From Haloferula rosea (GTDB lineage Bacteria; Verrucomicrobiota; Verrucomicrobiia; Verrucomicrobiales; Akkermansiaceae), in the NCBI RefSeq assembly GCF_016595525.1, contig NZ_JAENII010000003.1:124001-188000 (forward strand): 64,000 bases of DNA, read 5' to 3'. The notes beneath the pieces are model-generated. The model was not told the origin of the DNA and made no database searches. It saw only the letters and a program-made list of their open reading frames with translations. Below, piece after piece: positions 17,608-26,225 of this stretch. Within the stretch, counting starts at the first letter, position 1, and each line of letters opens with the position of its first letter. Made by a program: the position numbers and the translations under genes.

Positions 17608-19482
17608 TCAAAGTGACCGATTCGCAATTTCCTCGCATATCGTTCCAATAAAATCATCAAGCGGCTGGGAGCCGAGGTCATCCTTGTCGCGGTGGCGAAC
17701 GGATACCGTTCCTTCCTCCACCTCGCGGGCGCCTAGGACGAGCATATAAGGGACGCGATCGAGCCGGGCAAGACGAATCTTGGCCCCGACCTTGTCGGAA
17801 TTCCGATCCAGCGTCACCCGCACTCCCGCGTCCGCCAGCTTCGCAGTCACCTCTTCGGCTTCGACGAGGAACTTGTCGGAAATCGGCAGCACGCGGACCT
17901 GCTCGGGGGCCAACCAGGTCGGGAATTTGCCTTCGAAGTGCTCGATGAGCAAACCGACGAAACGTTCCAGCGAGCCGAAGGGTGCCCGGTGGATCATCAC
18001 CGGACGGTGGGTGGCATTGTCCGAACCCACGTATTCCAAACCGAAGCGCTCGGGCAGGTTGTAGTCGACCTGCACCGTGCCGAGCTGCCAATCGCGGCCG
18101 ATCACATCCTTCACCACGAAGTCGATCTTCGGACCATAGAATGCCGCTTCGCCGAGTTCCTCAGTGTATTCCAGACCAAGCTCCTGAACCGCCTCGCGGA
18201 GGGCGTCTTCCGCCTTGTCCCAATTCTCGGGCGAGCCGACATACTTGTCGCTGTCGGGATCCCTCAGGGAAAGGCGCACGCTGTACTCCTCCATGCCCAG
18301 ACTCGTCAGCACGGTCTTCACCAGCCCGAGACACCCCTGGATCTCCGCCGCCACCTGATCGGGCGTGCAGAACAAGTGGGCATCGTCCTGAGTGAACCCA
18401 CGGACCCGGGTCATGCCGCTGAGCTCACCACTCTGCTCCCAGCGATACACGGTGCCGAACTCCGCAAGACGCACCGGAAGATCCCGGTAGGAGCGATGCT
18501 CACTGGCGTAGATCTTGATGTGATGCGGGCAGTTCATCGGCTTGAGGAGGTAGCCCTCGAAGGTGCCGGTCTCCAACCCGTTGATCAGTTGGTCGCAGCT
18601 GGCTCCCTCGTCGGCCAGTTTCTCAAGCGTATCCCGCTCGGGAATCGCCGGATACTGGCTGTCCTGGTAATACGGGTAGTGCCCGCTCGTCCGATACAGA
18701 TCGAGCTTGCCGATGTGGGGCGTGAACACCTGCGAGTAGCCCTGCTTGTCGAGCTCTGCGGTGATGAAATCCTGAAGCTGCCGGCGCACCAACGCCCCCT
18801 TCGGTTTCCACAGGATCAAGCCCTGCCCCACCGCTTCGTCGATATGGAACAACTGAAGCTCACGACCCAGCTTGCGGTGATCCCGCTTCTTCGCTTCCTC
18901 CAGCCGCTCGAGGTGGCTCATCAGTTCGTCCTTCGTCGGAAACGCCGTGCCATACACCCGCTGCAGCTGCCCTTTCGACTCGTCGCCCATGTAGAAGGAC
19001 GAGGACACCGACATCAGCTTGGCGTGCTTGCACTTCGAGGTCGAACCCATGTGCGGACCCGCACACAGGTCGAGGAAATCGCCGTTCTTGAAGCAGGAGA
19101 TCTCCTCGCCCTCGGGAATCTTGTCGATCAGGTCGAGCTTGAACTGGCTTGGATTCCCCTCGCGCTCGCTCAGACCACCCAGCCGCCCGCTTTCGGCAAG
19201 CGCTTTGGCTTCCTCGCGTGAAATCACCACCCGCTCGAAACGCTGGTTCTCCTTCGCCACCTTGCGCATCTCCGCCTCGATCTTCTCGAAGTCATCCGGG
19301 GTGATCCGATGATCCAGGTCGAAGTCATAATAGAATCCGTTCTCCACCGGTGGGCCGTAGGCGAACTGAGCATCGGGCCAGATCCGCAGGATCGCGGTGG
19401 CCATGACGTGGGCAGTAGAGTGGCGCAGACGCTCCAAATCCGACATCTGCTGGCGCTCCTCGATCGTTTTCCGTTCGGACAT
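17608..19482 (-). CDS. thrS: Threonyl-tRNA synthetase lacking the N-terminal TGS domain
   Basis: 624 residues. The usual TGS (N1) domain is missing: the protein enters the N2 editing domain almost at once (RLRHSTAHVM, with the zinc-like HxxxH residues), followed by LDLCAGPHMGST. The class II core shows YLLKPMNCPHHIKIY (zinc Cys), RGFTQDDAHLF (zinc His) and MIHRAPFGSLERF (zinc His; motif 3). An insertion of about 35 residues (from SQYPAIPERDTLEKLADEGA) sits just before the MNCP motif compared with E. coli. The anticodon-binding domain is complete to the C-terminus. The ATG at 19482 is chosen over 19509 because the first nine residues look non-conserved. thrS-infC is a classic gene order. Confidence 0.92.
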   Translation of the reverse strand: MSERKTIEERQQMSDLERLRHSTAHVMATAILRIWPDAQFAYGPPVENGFYYDFDLDHRITPDDFEKIEAEMRKVAKENQRFERVVISREEAKALAESGRLGGLSEREGNPSQFKLDLIDKIPEGEEISCFKNGDFLDLCAGPHMGSTSKCKHAKLMSVSSSFYMGDESKGQLQRVYGTAFPTKDELMSHLERLEEAKKRDHRKLGRELQLFHIDEAVGQGLILWKPKGALVRRQLQDFITAELDKQGYSQVFTPHIGKLDLYRTSGHYPYYQDSQYPAIPERDTLEKLADEGASCDQLINGLETGTFEGYLLKPMNCPHHIKIYASEHRSYRDLPVRLAEFGTVYRWEQSGELSGMTRVRGFTQDDAHLFCTPDQVAAEIQGCLGLVKTVLTSLGMEEYSVRLSLRDPDSDKYVGSPENWDKAEDALREAVQELGLEYTEELGEAAFYGPKIDFVVKDVIGRDWQLGTVQVDYNLPERFGLEYVGSDNATHRPVMIHRAPFGSLERFVGLLIEHFEGKFPTWLAPEQVRVLPISDKFLVEAEEVTAKLADAGVRVTLDRNSDKVGAKIRLARLDRVPYMLVLGAREVEEGTVSVRHRDKDDLGSQPLDDFIGTICEEIANRSL

Positions 19483-19669
19483 GCGGCCACGGAGAAAACA
19501 AAGGCGCACGCAACTTACAACCGCAATTCACGTCCATCCAGATTACCTAGATCGGCCTTGCCCGGCCGGCCACTCCTCACCTACCCTTTGGCACCAAGCT
19601 CATGTTGTTCTTTGTTGAGAACAATGTGACCCTACTTCTCTGCGGCACGAACCTTAAGAATCCTTCCTT

Positions 19670-20821
19670 GTGAGCGACTTTTTCCACTCCCAATACCCAT
19701 CCATCGAGCTCCTCCGTGAAAAGGCCCGGAAACGCATGCCGGGATTTGCCTTCGACTATCTCGAGGGTGGCTGCTTCTCCGAGGTCAACCTGCGGCGCAA
19801 CACCGACGACATCCGCGAGATCGAGCTCCGGCCCTGGTATCTGAAGGACTTCGCCGGCGCCTCCCAGAAGACCGAGATCTTCGGTGAGACCTACGATTCC
19901 CCCTTCGGGATCGCCCCGGTCGGCCTGCAGGGCTTGATGTGGCCGAAGTCCTGTGAGTTCCTCGCCAAGTCCGCGACCAACCACAACATCCCCTTCGTGC
20001 TCAGCACGGTGAGCACTGCGAGCATCGAAACCGTAGCCGAGATCACCAACGGCAAGGCATGGTTCCAGCTCTACCATCCCGCCGAAGACGAGATGCGCGA
20101 CAAGCTCCTCGATCGTGCTGCCGATGCCGGCATGCCCGTCCTCGTCATCCTCGCGGACACCCCCACCTTCGCCTACCGGCCCAAGGAGATTAAGAACGGA
20201 CTTTCGATCCCACCGAAGATGTCCCTGCGGAACGTCTTCCAGATGACCACCCACCCGACCTGGTCGTTCTCCCAGCTCTTCGCCGGCGCTCCTGAGTTCA
20301 AGACCATGAAGCCCTACATGCCGAAGGGACTGAACATGAAGCACCTCGCCCTCTTCATGAACAAGACCTTCTCCGGCAGGCTCAATGAGGAAAAAATCAA
20401 GGCCATCCGCGACAAATGGAAGGGCAAGCTCGTGGTCAAGGGAATCGTCACCGAAGAGGATGCCGACATGGTCGTTCGTCTCGGTGCCGATGGCTTCATC
20501 GCCTCGAATCACGGCGGCCGCCAGCTGGACGCCGGGCAGTCGACCATCAAACCCCTCCCCATGCTCGCAGAGAAGTTCGGCGACAAGACCACCGTGATGA
20601 TCGATAGCGGCATCCGCGGTGGCCAGGACGTCGCCTGCGCCTTGGCCAGCGGTGCCAAATTCACCTTCATGGGCCGTTCGTTCATGTATGGCGTCTGTGC
20701 CCTGGGTGAACAAGGCGGCGACCACACCATCAACATGCTCAAGCGCCAGCTGCAGCAAGTGATGGAGCAATTGGCCTGCGAGAAGGTCTCCGATTTCCCC
20801 AACCACCTGATCAAGCACTGA
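19670..20821 (+). CDS. FMN-dependent alpha-hydroxy-acid oxidase/dehydrogenase
   Basis: 383-residue TIM-barrel flavoprotein of the glycolate oxidase/lactate dehydrogenase family. FAFDYLEGGC gives the N-terminal active-site Tyr. SPFGIAPVGLQGL and FVLSTVSTASIE line the FMN pocket; WFQLYHP and VILADTPT follow. LVVKGIVTEEDADM holds the flavin-contacting Lys, and FIASNHGGRQLD has the catalytic His-Gly-Gly-Arg. IDSGIRGGQDV and FMGRSFMYG bind the FMN phosphate. It starts at GTG (19670). There is no obvious hydrophobic anchor, so it is likely cytoplasmic or peripheral. Substrate (lactate, glycolate or a longer hydroxy acid) is not fixed by these motifs. Confidence 0.88.
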   Translation: MSDFFHSQYPSIELLREKARKRMPGFAFDYLEGGCFSEVNLRRNTDDIREIELRPWYLKDFAGASQKTEIFGETYDSPFGIAPVGLQGLMWPKSCEFLAKSATNHNIPFVLSTVSTASIETVAEITNGKAWFQLYHPAEDEMRDKLLDRAADAGMPVLVILADTPTFAYRPKEIKNGLSIPPKMSLRNVFQMTTHPTWSFSQLFAGAPEFKTMKPYMPKGLNMKHLALFMNKTFSGRLNEEKIKAIRDKWKGKLVVKGIVTEEDADMVVRLGADGFIASNHGGRQLDAGQSTIKPLPMLAEKFGDKTTVMIDSGIRGGQDVACALASGAKFTFMGRSFMYGVCALGEQGGDHTINMLKRQLQQVMEQLACEKVSDFPNHLIKH

Positions 20822-20885
20822 CGGGCGACCCCGTCGCTGCTTGTGCTTGTCGGGCCTCCCGAATTCTGGGATGCCATGGGGGAAC

Positions 20886-21440
20886 ATGAACCCATCCCTT
20901 CTCTCCACTCTGTCCCGGAACTGGTGGCTCCTGCTTCTGCGTGGCCTCTTCGCCATTATGTTCGGCATCGCCGCCTTCTCCTGGCCCGGTCTGACGCTCG
21001 CGCTGCTCGTGCTGATGTGGGGAATTTATGCCGGCCTCGACGGACTGTTCGCCATCATCGCCGCCATCAAGGGAGGCACGCCCGCACCCCGGTGGTGGCT
21101 GGCCCTTGTCGGCCTGCTGGGTCTCGGCGCCGCCGCGGTCTGCATCGTCAATCCCGGGATCGCCATTGCCGTCATCATCATGATCATCGGCTGGACGAGC
21201 ATCATCCGCGGAATCTTCGAAATCGTCGGCGCCATCGGGCTGCGCAAGGAAATCGAGGGAGAATGGTGGCTCATCCTCTCCGGGTTGTTCTCAATCCTCC
21301 TCGGCGTCATCTTCGTCACCCGCCCCGGAGCAGGCGCTCTCGCGATGATCTGGCTGATCGCCGCCATGGCAATTGTGGCAGGCATCGCCATGGTGCTTCT
21401 CTCTCTCCGCCTCCGCAGGCATGCCAAACAGGCCGGCTGA
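20886..21440 (+). CDS. HdeD/DUF308-type integral membrane protein
   Basis: 184 residues consisting of six evenly spaced hydrophobic segments, arranged as three pairs (FGIAAFSWPGLTLALLVLMWGIYAGLDGLF and two similar units). This repeat of paired helices is the DUF308/HdeD pattern; E. coli HdeD is linked to acid resistance, but the biochemical role is unknown. The start at 20886 is chosen because the first helix follows; 20871 is an alternative. The C-terminus is basic (LRLRRHAKQAG), suggesting a cytoplasmic tail. It stands alone between the oxidase and sulfatase 2. Confidence 0.8.
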   Translation: MNPSLLSTLSRNWWLLLLRGLFAIMFGIAAFSWPGLTLALLVLMWGIYAGLDGLFAIIAAIKGGTPAPRWWLALVGLLGLGAAAVCIVNPGIAIAVIIMIIGWTSIIRGIFEIVGAIGLRKEIEGEWWLILSGLFSILLGVIFVTRPGAGALAMIWLIAAMAIVAGIAMVLLSLRLRRHAKQAG

Positions 21441-21551
21441 CCGAGCTCACGCTGGTGACGGAATTTTCTGTTTGCACCCGCATGAATTCGCTTATGTTAG
21501 GGACTTGTCGTCTCTGCCACCATTGAGGCCGACTGAAACTGAACCATTCCA

Positions 21552-23111
21552 ATGAAAACGAACCATCTGATCTGCTCCATCGGGAGCCTGCTCGCCGCGG
21601 CCATCGTGTCCGCAGCGGAAAAGCCCAACATCCTGGTGATCTGGGGCGACGACATCGGTCGCACCAACATCAGCAAATACAGTCACGGCGTCATGGGCTA
21701 CCAAACGCCCAATATCGACCGCATCGCCAACGAAGGCATCTACTTCACCGATTATTACGGCGAACAGTCCTGCACCGCTGGTCGTTCGTCCTTCATCATG
21801 GGCCAGAGCGTCTTCCGCACCGGCCTGTCCAAGGTCGGCTTGCCCGGCGCCAAGGAAGGCATGAGCGAAGCCGACCCGACCATCGCCGGCCTCCTCAAGG
21901 ACCAGGGCTACGCGACCGGTCAATTCGGCAAGAACCACCTCGGTGACCGCGACGAACACCTTCCGACCAACCACGGCTTCGACGAATTCTACGGCAATCT
22001 CTACCACCTGAACGCCGAAGAAGAGCCTGAGAACGAGGACTACCCGAAGGATCCGGAATTCCGTAAGAAGTTCGGCCCACGTGGCGTGATCAACTCCACT
22101 GCCGACGGCCAGATCGAGGACACCGGCCCTCTGACCAAGAAGCGCATGGAGACCGTCGATGACGACACCTCCGACCGCGCGATCGACTTCATCAAGCGCC
22201 AGCACGCCGCAGGAAAACCATGGTTCGTATGGTGGAGCGGTACCCGCATGCACTTCCGCACCCACGTGAGCGAGGAGAAGATGGCGGAAATCAAGAAGGA
22301 TAACCCGCACGCTGACGAGTACACCTGTGGCATGATCGAGCACGACATGCACATCGGCAAATTCCTCGACGTCCTCGACGAACTCGGAATCGCCGACAAC
22401 ACGATCGTCCACTACTCGACCGACAACGGCCCCCACTACAACACCTGGCCAGATGCCGCTTCCACTCCCTTCCGTGGTGAGAAGAATACCAACTGGGAGG
22501 GCGGTTGGCGCGTTCCCTGCGCCATGCGCTGGCCTGGCGTGATCAAGCCGGGCTCGATCTCCAATGGCATTGTCCACCACATGGACATGCTCCCGACCTT
22601 CCTCGCCGCAGCAGGCAAGGATGACATCAAGGAAGACCTCCTCGACGGCTACAAGTCGACCGCTCTCGGTCGCGACTACAAGATCCACCTCGATGGCTAC
22701 GACGTCACCGCCCACCTGAAGGATCCAAGGGGAACCGAGAGCCCTCGGAAGGAGATCTTCTACTTCTCCGACGATGGTGACCTCACCGCGCTGCGCTACA
22801 ACGACTGGAAAGTGATCTTCATGGAACAGAAGACCGCCGGAACGTTCCGTGTGTGGATGGACGCCTTCGATCCACTTCGCGTGCCCATCATCGAGAACCT
22901 CCGTCGCGACCCGTGGGAACGCGGTCTGACCACATCGAATACTTACTTCGACTGGATGATCGACCGTGCCTACATGCTCGTTCCAGCCCAAGCCTACGTC
23001 GGCAAATTCCTCGAAACCTTCAAGGAATACCCACCGCGTGCCAAGGCAGCCAGCTTCTCGCTCGACCAGGTCATGGACTCGCTCAGCGAAGGTGCTGCAG
23101 GTGCCAGATAA
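21552..23111 (+). CDS. Secreted sulfatase (arylsulfatase), Cys type
   Basis: 519 residues with a signal peptide (ICSIGSLLAAAIVSAAE). Metal residues appear in LVIWGDDIGRTN. The formylglycine signature is SCTAGRSSFIMGQ, with Cys as the modified residue. ATGQFGKNHLGD is the second signature and HYSTDNGPHYNTW supplies late metal and substrate ligands. FRGEKNTNWEGGWRVP and a long C-terminal region follow the pattern of arylsulfatases that also accept phosphonates or small aryl sulfates, though the natural substrate is unknown. It is monocistronic: a strong terminator follows the stop by about 30 bp. It belongs to a different subfamily from the sulfatase at 6548. Confidence 0.9.
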   Translation: MKTNHLICSIGSLLAAAIVSAAEKPNILVIWGDDIGRTNISKYSHGVMGYQTPNIDRIANEGIYFTDYYGEQSCTAGRSSFIMGQSVFRTGLSKVGLPGAKEGMSEADPTIAGLLKDQGYATGQFGKNHLGDRDEHLPTNHGFDEFYGNLYHLNAEEEPENEDYPKDPEFRKKFGPRGVINSTADGQIEDTGPLTKKRMETVDDDTSDRAIDFIKRQHAAGKPWFVWWSGTRMHFRTHVSEEKMAEIKKDNPHADEYTCGMIEHDMHIGKFLDVLDELGIADNTIVHYSTDNGPHYNTWPDAASTPFRGEKNTNWEGGWRVPCAMRWPGVIKPGSISNGIVHHMDMLPTFLAAAGKDDIKEDLLDGYKSTALGRDYKIHLDGYDVTAHLKDPRGTESPRKEIFYFSDDGDLTALRYNDWKVIFMEQKTAGTFRVWMDAFDPLRVPIIENLRRDPWERGLTTSNTYFDWMIDRAYMLVPAQAYVGKFLETFKEYPPRAKAASFSLDQVMDSLSEGAAGAR

Positions 23112-23138
23112 GCCTACCGATTCGCTTGAATCATCCCG

Positions 23139-23172
23139 CCGCATCCGGATCATCTCCGGATGCGGTTTTTTT
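23139..23172 (+). terminator. Rho-independent terminator of sulfatase 2
   Basis: A perfect 11-bp stem, CCGCATCCGGA pairing with TCCGGATGCGG across a 5-nt loop (TCATC), followed immediately by seven Ts. It lies 27 bp after the sulfatase stop and before the start of the barrel gene, so it should isolate the two genes. Confidence 0.9.
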
Positions 23173-23222
23173 ATGGGAAACCCGACCCGAACGGGAACAA
23201 ACCGAACATCGTAAGAACCGCG

Positions 23223-24437
23223 ATGACGTTCTGGTATTCCGAGTGGCAAACAAACGACCCGCCACACAGGCGGCACAGGATCCACCGCTGGGCGGTGGTG
23301 GCCTGCCTCATCCTCCTTCATCCCCTCCAGGCCGATCCCGACGAGGGCTTCCTGCCACGACACTTCCCTCAACTCTTCGACCCAGAGGACGGCAACCTGG
23401 ACCTGAGCCAGATCCTTGACGAACCGCAGGGCTTCTTTCCCCTCGTCACACCCATCACGGAACCCGCCGTCGGGTATGGAGCCGCCGTCGTCCCCATCTT
23501 CATCGACCTACCCGAGGAGAAAGGCCGACGCCCGGACATCTGGGCGACCGGAGCCCTTGCAACGGCAAACGGATCACGTGGATATTTCGGTGGATACTCC
23601 GGCTACCTCGACGACGACCGCTGGCACATCTTCGGCGGAGGAGGAAACTTCTCCATCAATCTCGACTTCCATGGTCTAGGGAATGTGAGCACCGGCACCC
23701 CGCTCCGCTACAACCTCGATACCGTCGGAGGGCTCATCGGAGCGGACCGCCGTATCGGAGACTCCGCATGGCGCGTCGGGCTCCGCTACCTCTACGGGGA
23801 AATCGACCCCTCGCTGGTTCTCTCTGGAGATGCCGGCCGTCTCTCAGCCCCGGATTTCATTTCACGCTTCGGTCCCTTCGACTTTTCCAGCACGGTCAGC
23901 AGTCTGCAGCTCGCCGTCATCCGTGACACCCGCGACAACATCTTCACCCCCACCCGCGGTTCCTACATGGAGATCGACCTGACCGCCAACCTCCCCGCCA
24001 TCGGAGCGTCGCATGAGTATTACCTGCTCGCTTGGACCGGTATTCGTTACCGCCCGCTTCACGATGAGCGCTTGTTTCTCGGTTGGCGTGGTGACTTCGT
24101 TCAGAGCTTCGGCGACGTCCCCTTCTACCGCCGGCCTGCCATAAGCATGCGGGGCGTCCCCGCCCAGCGCTTCCAGGGCGCCGGCATAGCGTCCACCGAG
24201 GCAGAGCTCCGCTGGCAATTCCACCCACGCTGGAGCGTGCTGGGCTTCGCCGGAGTCGGCGCCACTTGGTCAAAAGACCGACCTTTCGACATGGTGCGTG
24301 CCACCGCCTCGGGCGGCGTGGGTTTCCGCTATCTCATCGCACGCCGCCACAGACTGCATACCGGCATCGATCTCGCAGTCGGCGAAGACGGCCCGGCAAT
24401 TTACGTCCAGTTCGGTAGCGGGTGGTTCCGGCCTTGA
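23223..24437 (+). CDS. Outer-membrane beta-barrel, Omp85/surface antigen-like
   Basis: 404 residues. An N-terminal hydrophobic stretch (WAVVACLILLHPLQA) acts as a signal peptide preceded by a long basic leader. No POTRA domains are obvious. The mature part alternates aromatic/polar residues as in barrel strands, with ITEPAVGYGAAVVPIFI near the start, RDTRDNIFTPTRGSYMEID (the RDxRD...P..G motif of the BamA/TamA barrel) and the final strand IYVQFGSGWFRP. RGVPAQRFQGAGIASTEAELRW resembles the conserved substrate-facing motif (RGY.E) of D15 proteins. It is therefore a short POTRA-less Omp85 relative. The start at 23223 is the first ATG after the terminator that leads into the signal sequence; the exact start is uncertain. 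Confidence 0.75.
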   Translation: MTFWYSEWQTNDPPHRRHRIHRWAVVACLILLHPLQADPDEGFLPRHFPQLFDPEDGNLDLSQILDEPQGFFPLVTPITEPAVGYGAAVVPIFIDLPEEKGRRPDIWATGALATANGSRGYFGGYSGYLDDDRWHIFGGGGNFSINLDFHGLGNVSTGTPLRYNLDTVGGLIGADRRIGDSAWRVGLRYLYGEIDPSLVLSGDAGRLSAPDFISRFGPFDFSSTVSSLQLAVIRDTRDNIFTPTRGSYMEIDLTANLPAIGASHEYYLLAWTGIRYRPLHDERLFLGWRGDFVQSFGDVPFYRRPAISMRGVPAQRFQGAGIASTEAELRWQFHPRWSVLGFAGVGATWSKDRPFDMVRATASGGVGFRYLIARRHRLHTGIDLAVGEDGPAIYVQFGSGWFRP

Positions 24438-24483
24438 GGACTCATCGCACCTCAACTAGCCGGTCAACCCGGATTGAGAAAAC

Positions 24484-25905
24484 TCAGTTCGAGAACTCGC
24501 TGACGAGCCCGGCCACCGTCGCTTTCGCGTCCCCGTAAAGCATGCGTGTATTCTCCCGGAAGAAGAGGCTGTTCTGGAGACCTGAGAAGCCGGCTCCCTG
24601 ACCGCGCTTGAGGCAGTAAACCGTGCGCGCCTCGTGGGCCAGAATGATGGGCATGCCATAAATCGGGCAACCTTCATCTTCCAGCGCCGCAGGATTCACC
24701 ACGTCGTTCGCCCCGATCACGATCGCCACATCAACGGTCGGCATGATCGGGTTCACCTGATCCATTTCCTGAAGTTGCTCGTAAGGCACATCCGCCTCCG
24801 CAAGCAGAACGTTCATGTGCCCCGGCATCCGTCCGGCGACGGGGTGAATCGCGAAGCGGACTTCCGCCCCGTTCTCCTCGAGAATCTCCGCAAGTTCCTT
24901 CACCGCGTGTTGAGCCTGCGCCACTGCCATCCCATAGCCCGGGATGATCACCACGCTTTGGGCCGCCTCAAGAACGTAGAACGCATCTTCGATGGAAGCC
25001 GCCTTCATCTCGCCCTCGACCTCACCGCCCGACTGCGAAGCGGCTCCAAATCCACCGAAAAGCACATTGCCCAGCGTCCGGTTCATCGCCTTGCACATGA
25101 TCACCGTGAGGATCATGCCGCTTGCGCCGACCAGACAGCCAGCCACCACAAGCACATTGTTGGCGATGATGAAACCCGCCATGGCCGCGGCGACACCGGA
25201 AAAGGAATTCAGCAGCGAAATGACCACCGGCATGTCACCCCCGCCGATCGGGATGGTCATCATCACACCGACGAGCATTGCAAGCACCACAAGCGAGACC
25301 CCGGCGATCAATGCCGTGCTTCCGTCCGCATTGGACACGATGAGGGCCATCGCTGCGACCGCCACGCCCAGCACCGCAAGATTCACAAACCGCTGCCCGG
25401 GGAAGACCGTCGGCTTGCCATCTAGTTTCCCAGAGAGCTTGCCATACGCGATCAGGCTGCCCGTGAAGGTGATACCACCGATCAGTACCGCCAGTCCGAT
25501 GGCGACAAGCACGAACCAGGCTGGAACCGCGACCCCGCTTTGCGCCTCCAGGGCATCGAGGTAGCCCGTGATCTTCAGGTCCTGGACCTTGGCGAACTCG
25601 GCACCTCCTACCAACAAGCTGGCGATTCCGCCAAAGCCATTGAATAGCGCCACCAGCTCGGGCATGCCGGTCATCTGCACACGACTGGCCGCGATCGCTC
25701 CGATCGCTCCGCCAACCACCACCCCGGCCACCACCATCCACCATGACAGCCCGCCGTAGAGAAGCGTGGCAATCACCGCGAGGAGCATGCCCACCGAGGA
25801 AAGCTGGTTCCCCTTCCGCGCGGTCTCCGCGGACCCAAGCATCTTGATCCCGAAAATGAACAGGATCGAGGCGGCAATGTAGATCAGGTTGATCAGGGCA
25901 CTCAT
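24484..25905 (-). CDS. pntB: NAD(P) transhydrogenase subunit beta
   Basis: 473-residue PntB. The N-terminal half has eight or more transmembrane helices of domain II (for example LVVLAMLVGVMMTIPIGGGDMPVVISLLNS, with the conserved GGGDMPVVISLLNSFSG). The C-terminal domain III binds NADP(H): VVIIPGYGMAVAQAQHAV and RFAIHPVAGRMPGHMNVLLAEA are hallmark motifs, and VIGANDVVNPAA follows. The enzyme couples hydride transfer from NADH to NADP+ to inward proton flow. The start overlaps the preceding subunit gene by 4 bp. It ends convergent to the Omp85-like gene. Confidence 0.96.
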   Translation of the reverse strand: MSALINLIYIAASILFIFGIKMLGSAETARKGNQLSSVGMLLAVIATLLYGGLSWWMVVAGVVVGGAIGAIAASRVQMTGMPELVALFNGFGGIASLLVGGAEFAKVQDLKITGYLDALEAQSGVAVPAWFVLVAIGLAVLIGGITFTGSLIAYGKLSGKLDGKPTVFPGQRFVNLAVLGVAVAAMALIVSNADGSTALIAGVSLVVLAMLVGVMMTIPIGGGDMPVVISLLNSFSGVAAAMAGFIIANNVLVVAGCLVGASGMILTVIMCKAMNRTLGNVLFGGFGAASQSGGEVEGEMKAASIEDAFYVLEAAQSVVIIPGYGMAVAQAQHAVKELAEILEENGAEVRFAIHPVAGRMPGHMNVLLAEADVPYEQLQEMDQVNPIMPTVDVAIVIGANDVVNPAALEDEGCPIYGMPIILAHEARTVYCLKRGQGAGFSGLQNSLFFRENTRMLYGDAKATVAGLVSEFSN

Positions 25906-26213
25906 GCGTCCGTCCCTCCCTTCGAATCACCCTTCTTCTTGAACATGGCGAGCATTCGATCGGTAACGAGGTAGCCACCTACCACATTGATCGTAGCAAA
26001 GACCACCGCGGCGAAGCCGATCCACTGCGCGTATGCCGAACCTCCCGATGACAAGGCGAGAAGCGCGCCGACGATGGTGATGCCGGAGATCGCATTCGAG
26101 CCACTCATCAGCGGCGTGTGCAATTGGGATGGAACCTTCGAGATGAGTTCAAACCCAAGGAAAACCGCCAAAGTGAAGGCGAACAACAGAAGCAATAGTG
26201 GAGCGTAGTCCAT
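25902..26213 (-). CDS. pntAB: NAD(P) transhydrogenase membrane subunit alpha-2
   Basis: 103 residues with three hydrophobic segments (LLLLLFAFTLAVFLGFELI, ISGITIVGALLALSSGG, WIGFAAVVFATINVVGGYLVTDRML). This is the membrane part that is fused to the C-terminus of PntA in E. coli but is a separate subunit in Rhodospirillum-type enzymes. The motifs VPSQLHTPLMSGSNAISGI and GGYLVTDRML are characteristic. It is flanked by pntAA (12-bp gap) and pntB (4-bp overlap), so the operon makes a three-subunit proton-pumping transhydrogenase. Confidence 0.94.
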   Translation of the reverse strand: MDYAPLLLLLFAFTLAVFLGFELISKVPSQLHTPLMSGSNAISGITIVGALLALSSGGSAYAQWIGFAAVVFATINVVGGYLVTDRMLAMFKKKGDSKGGTDA

Positions 26214-26225
26214 GATTTGGATGAT

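Noticed and set aside
17938-19221. 427-codon plus-strand frame over thrS, and similar frames over the oxidase gene at 19.7-20.9 kb
   Set aside because: Antisense frames kept open by high-GC codon bias; no conserved features in the translations.
21492-23372. 626-codon minus-strand open frame over sulfatase 2
   Set aside because: It mirrors the sulfatase codons, giving a Val/Asp/Ala-biased product with no motif; it also runs through the terminator at 23139-23172.
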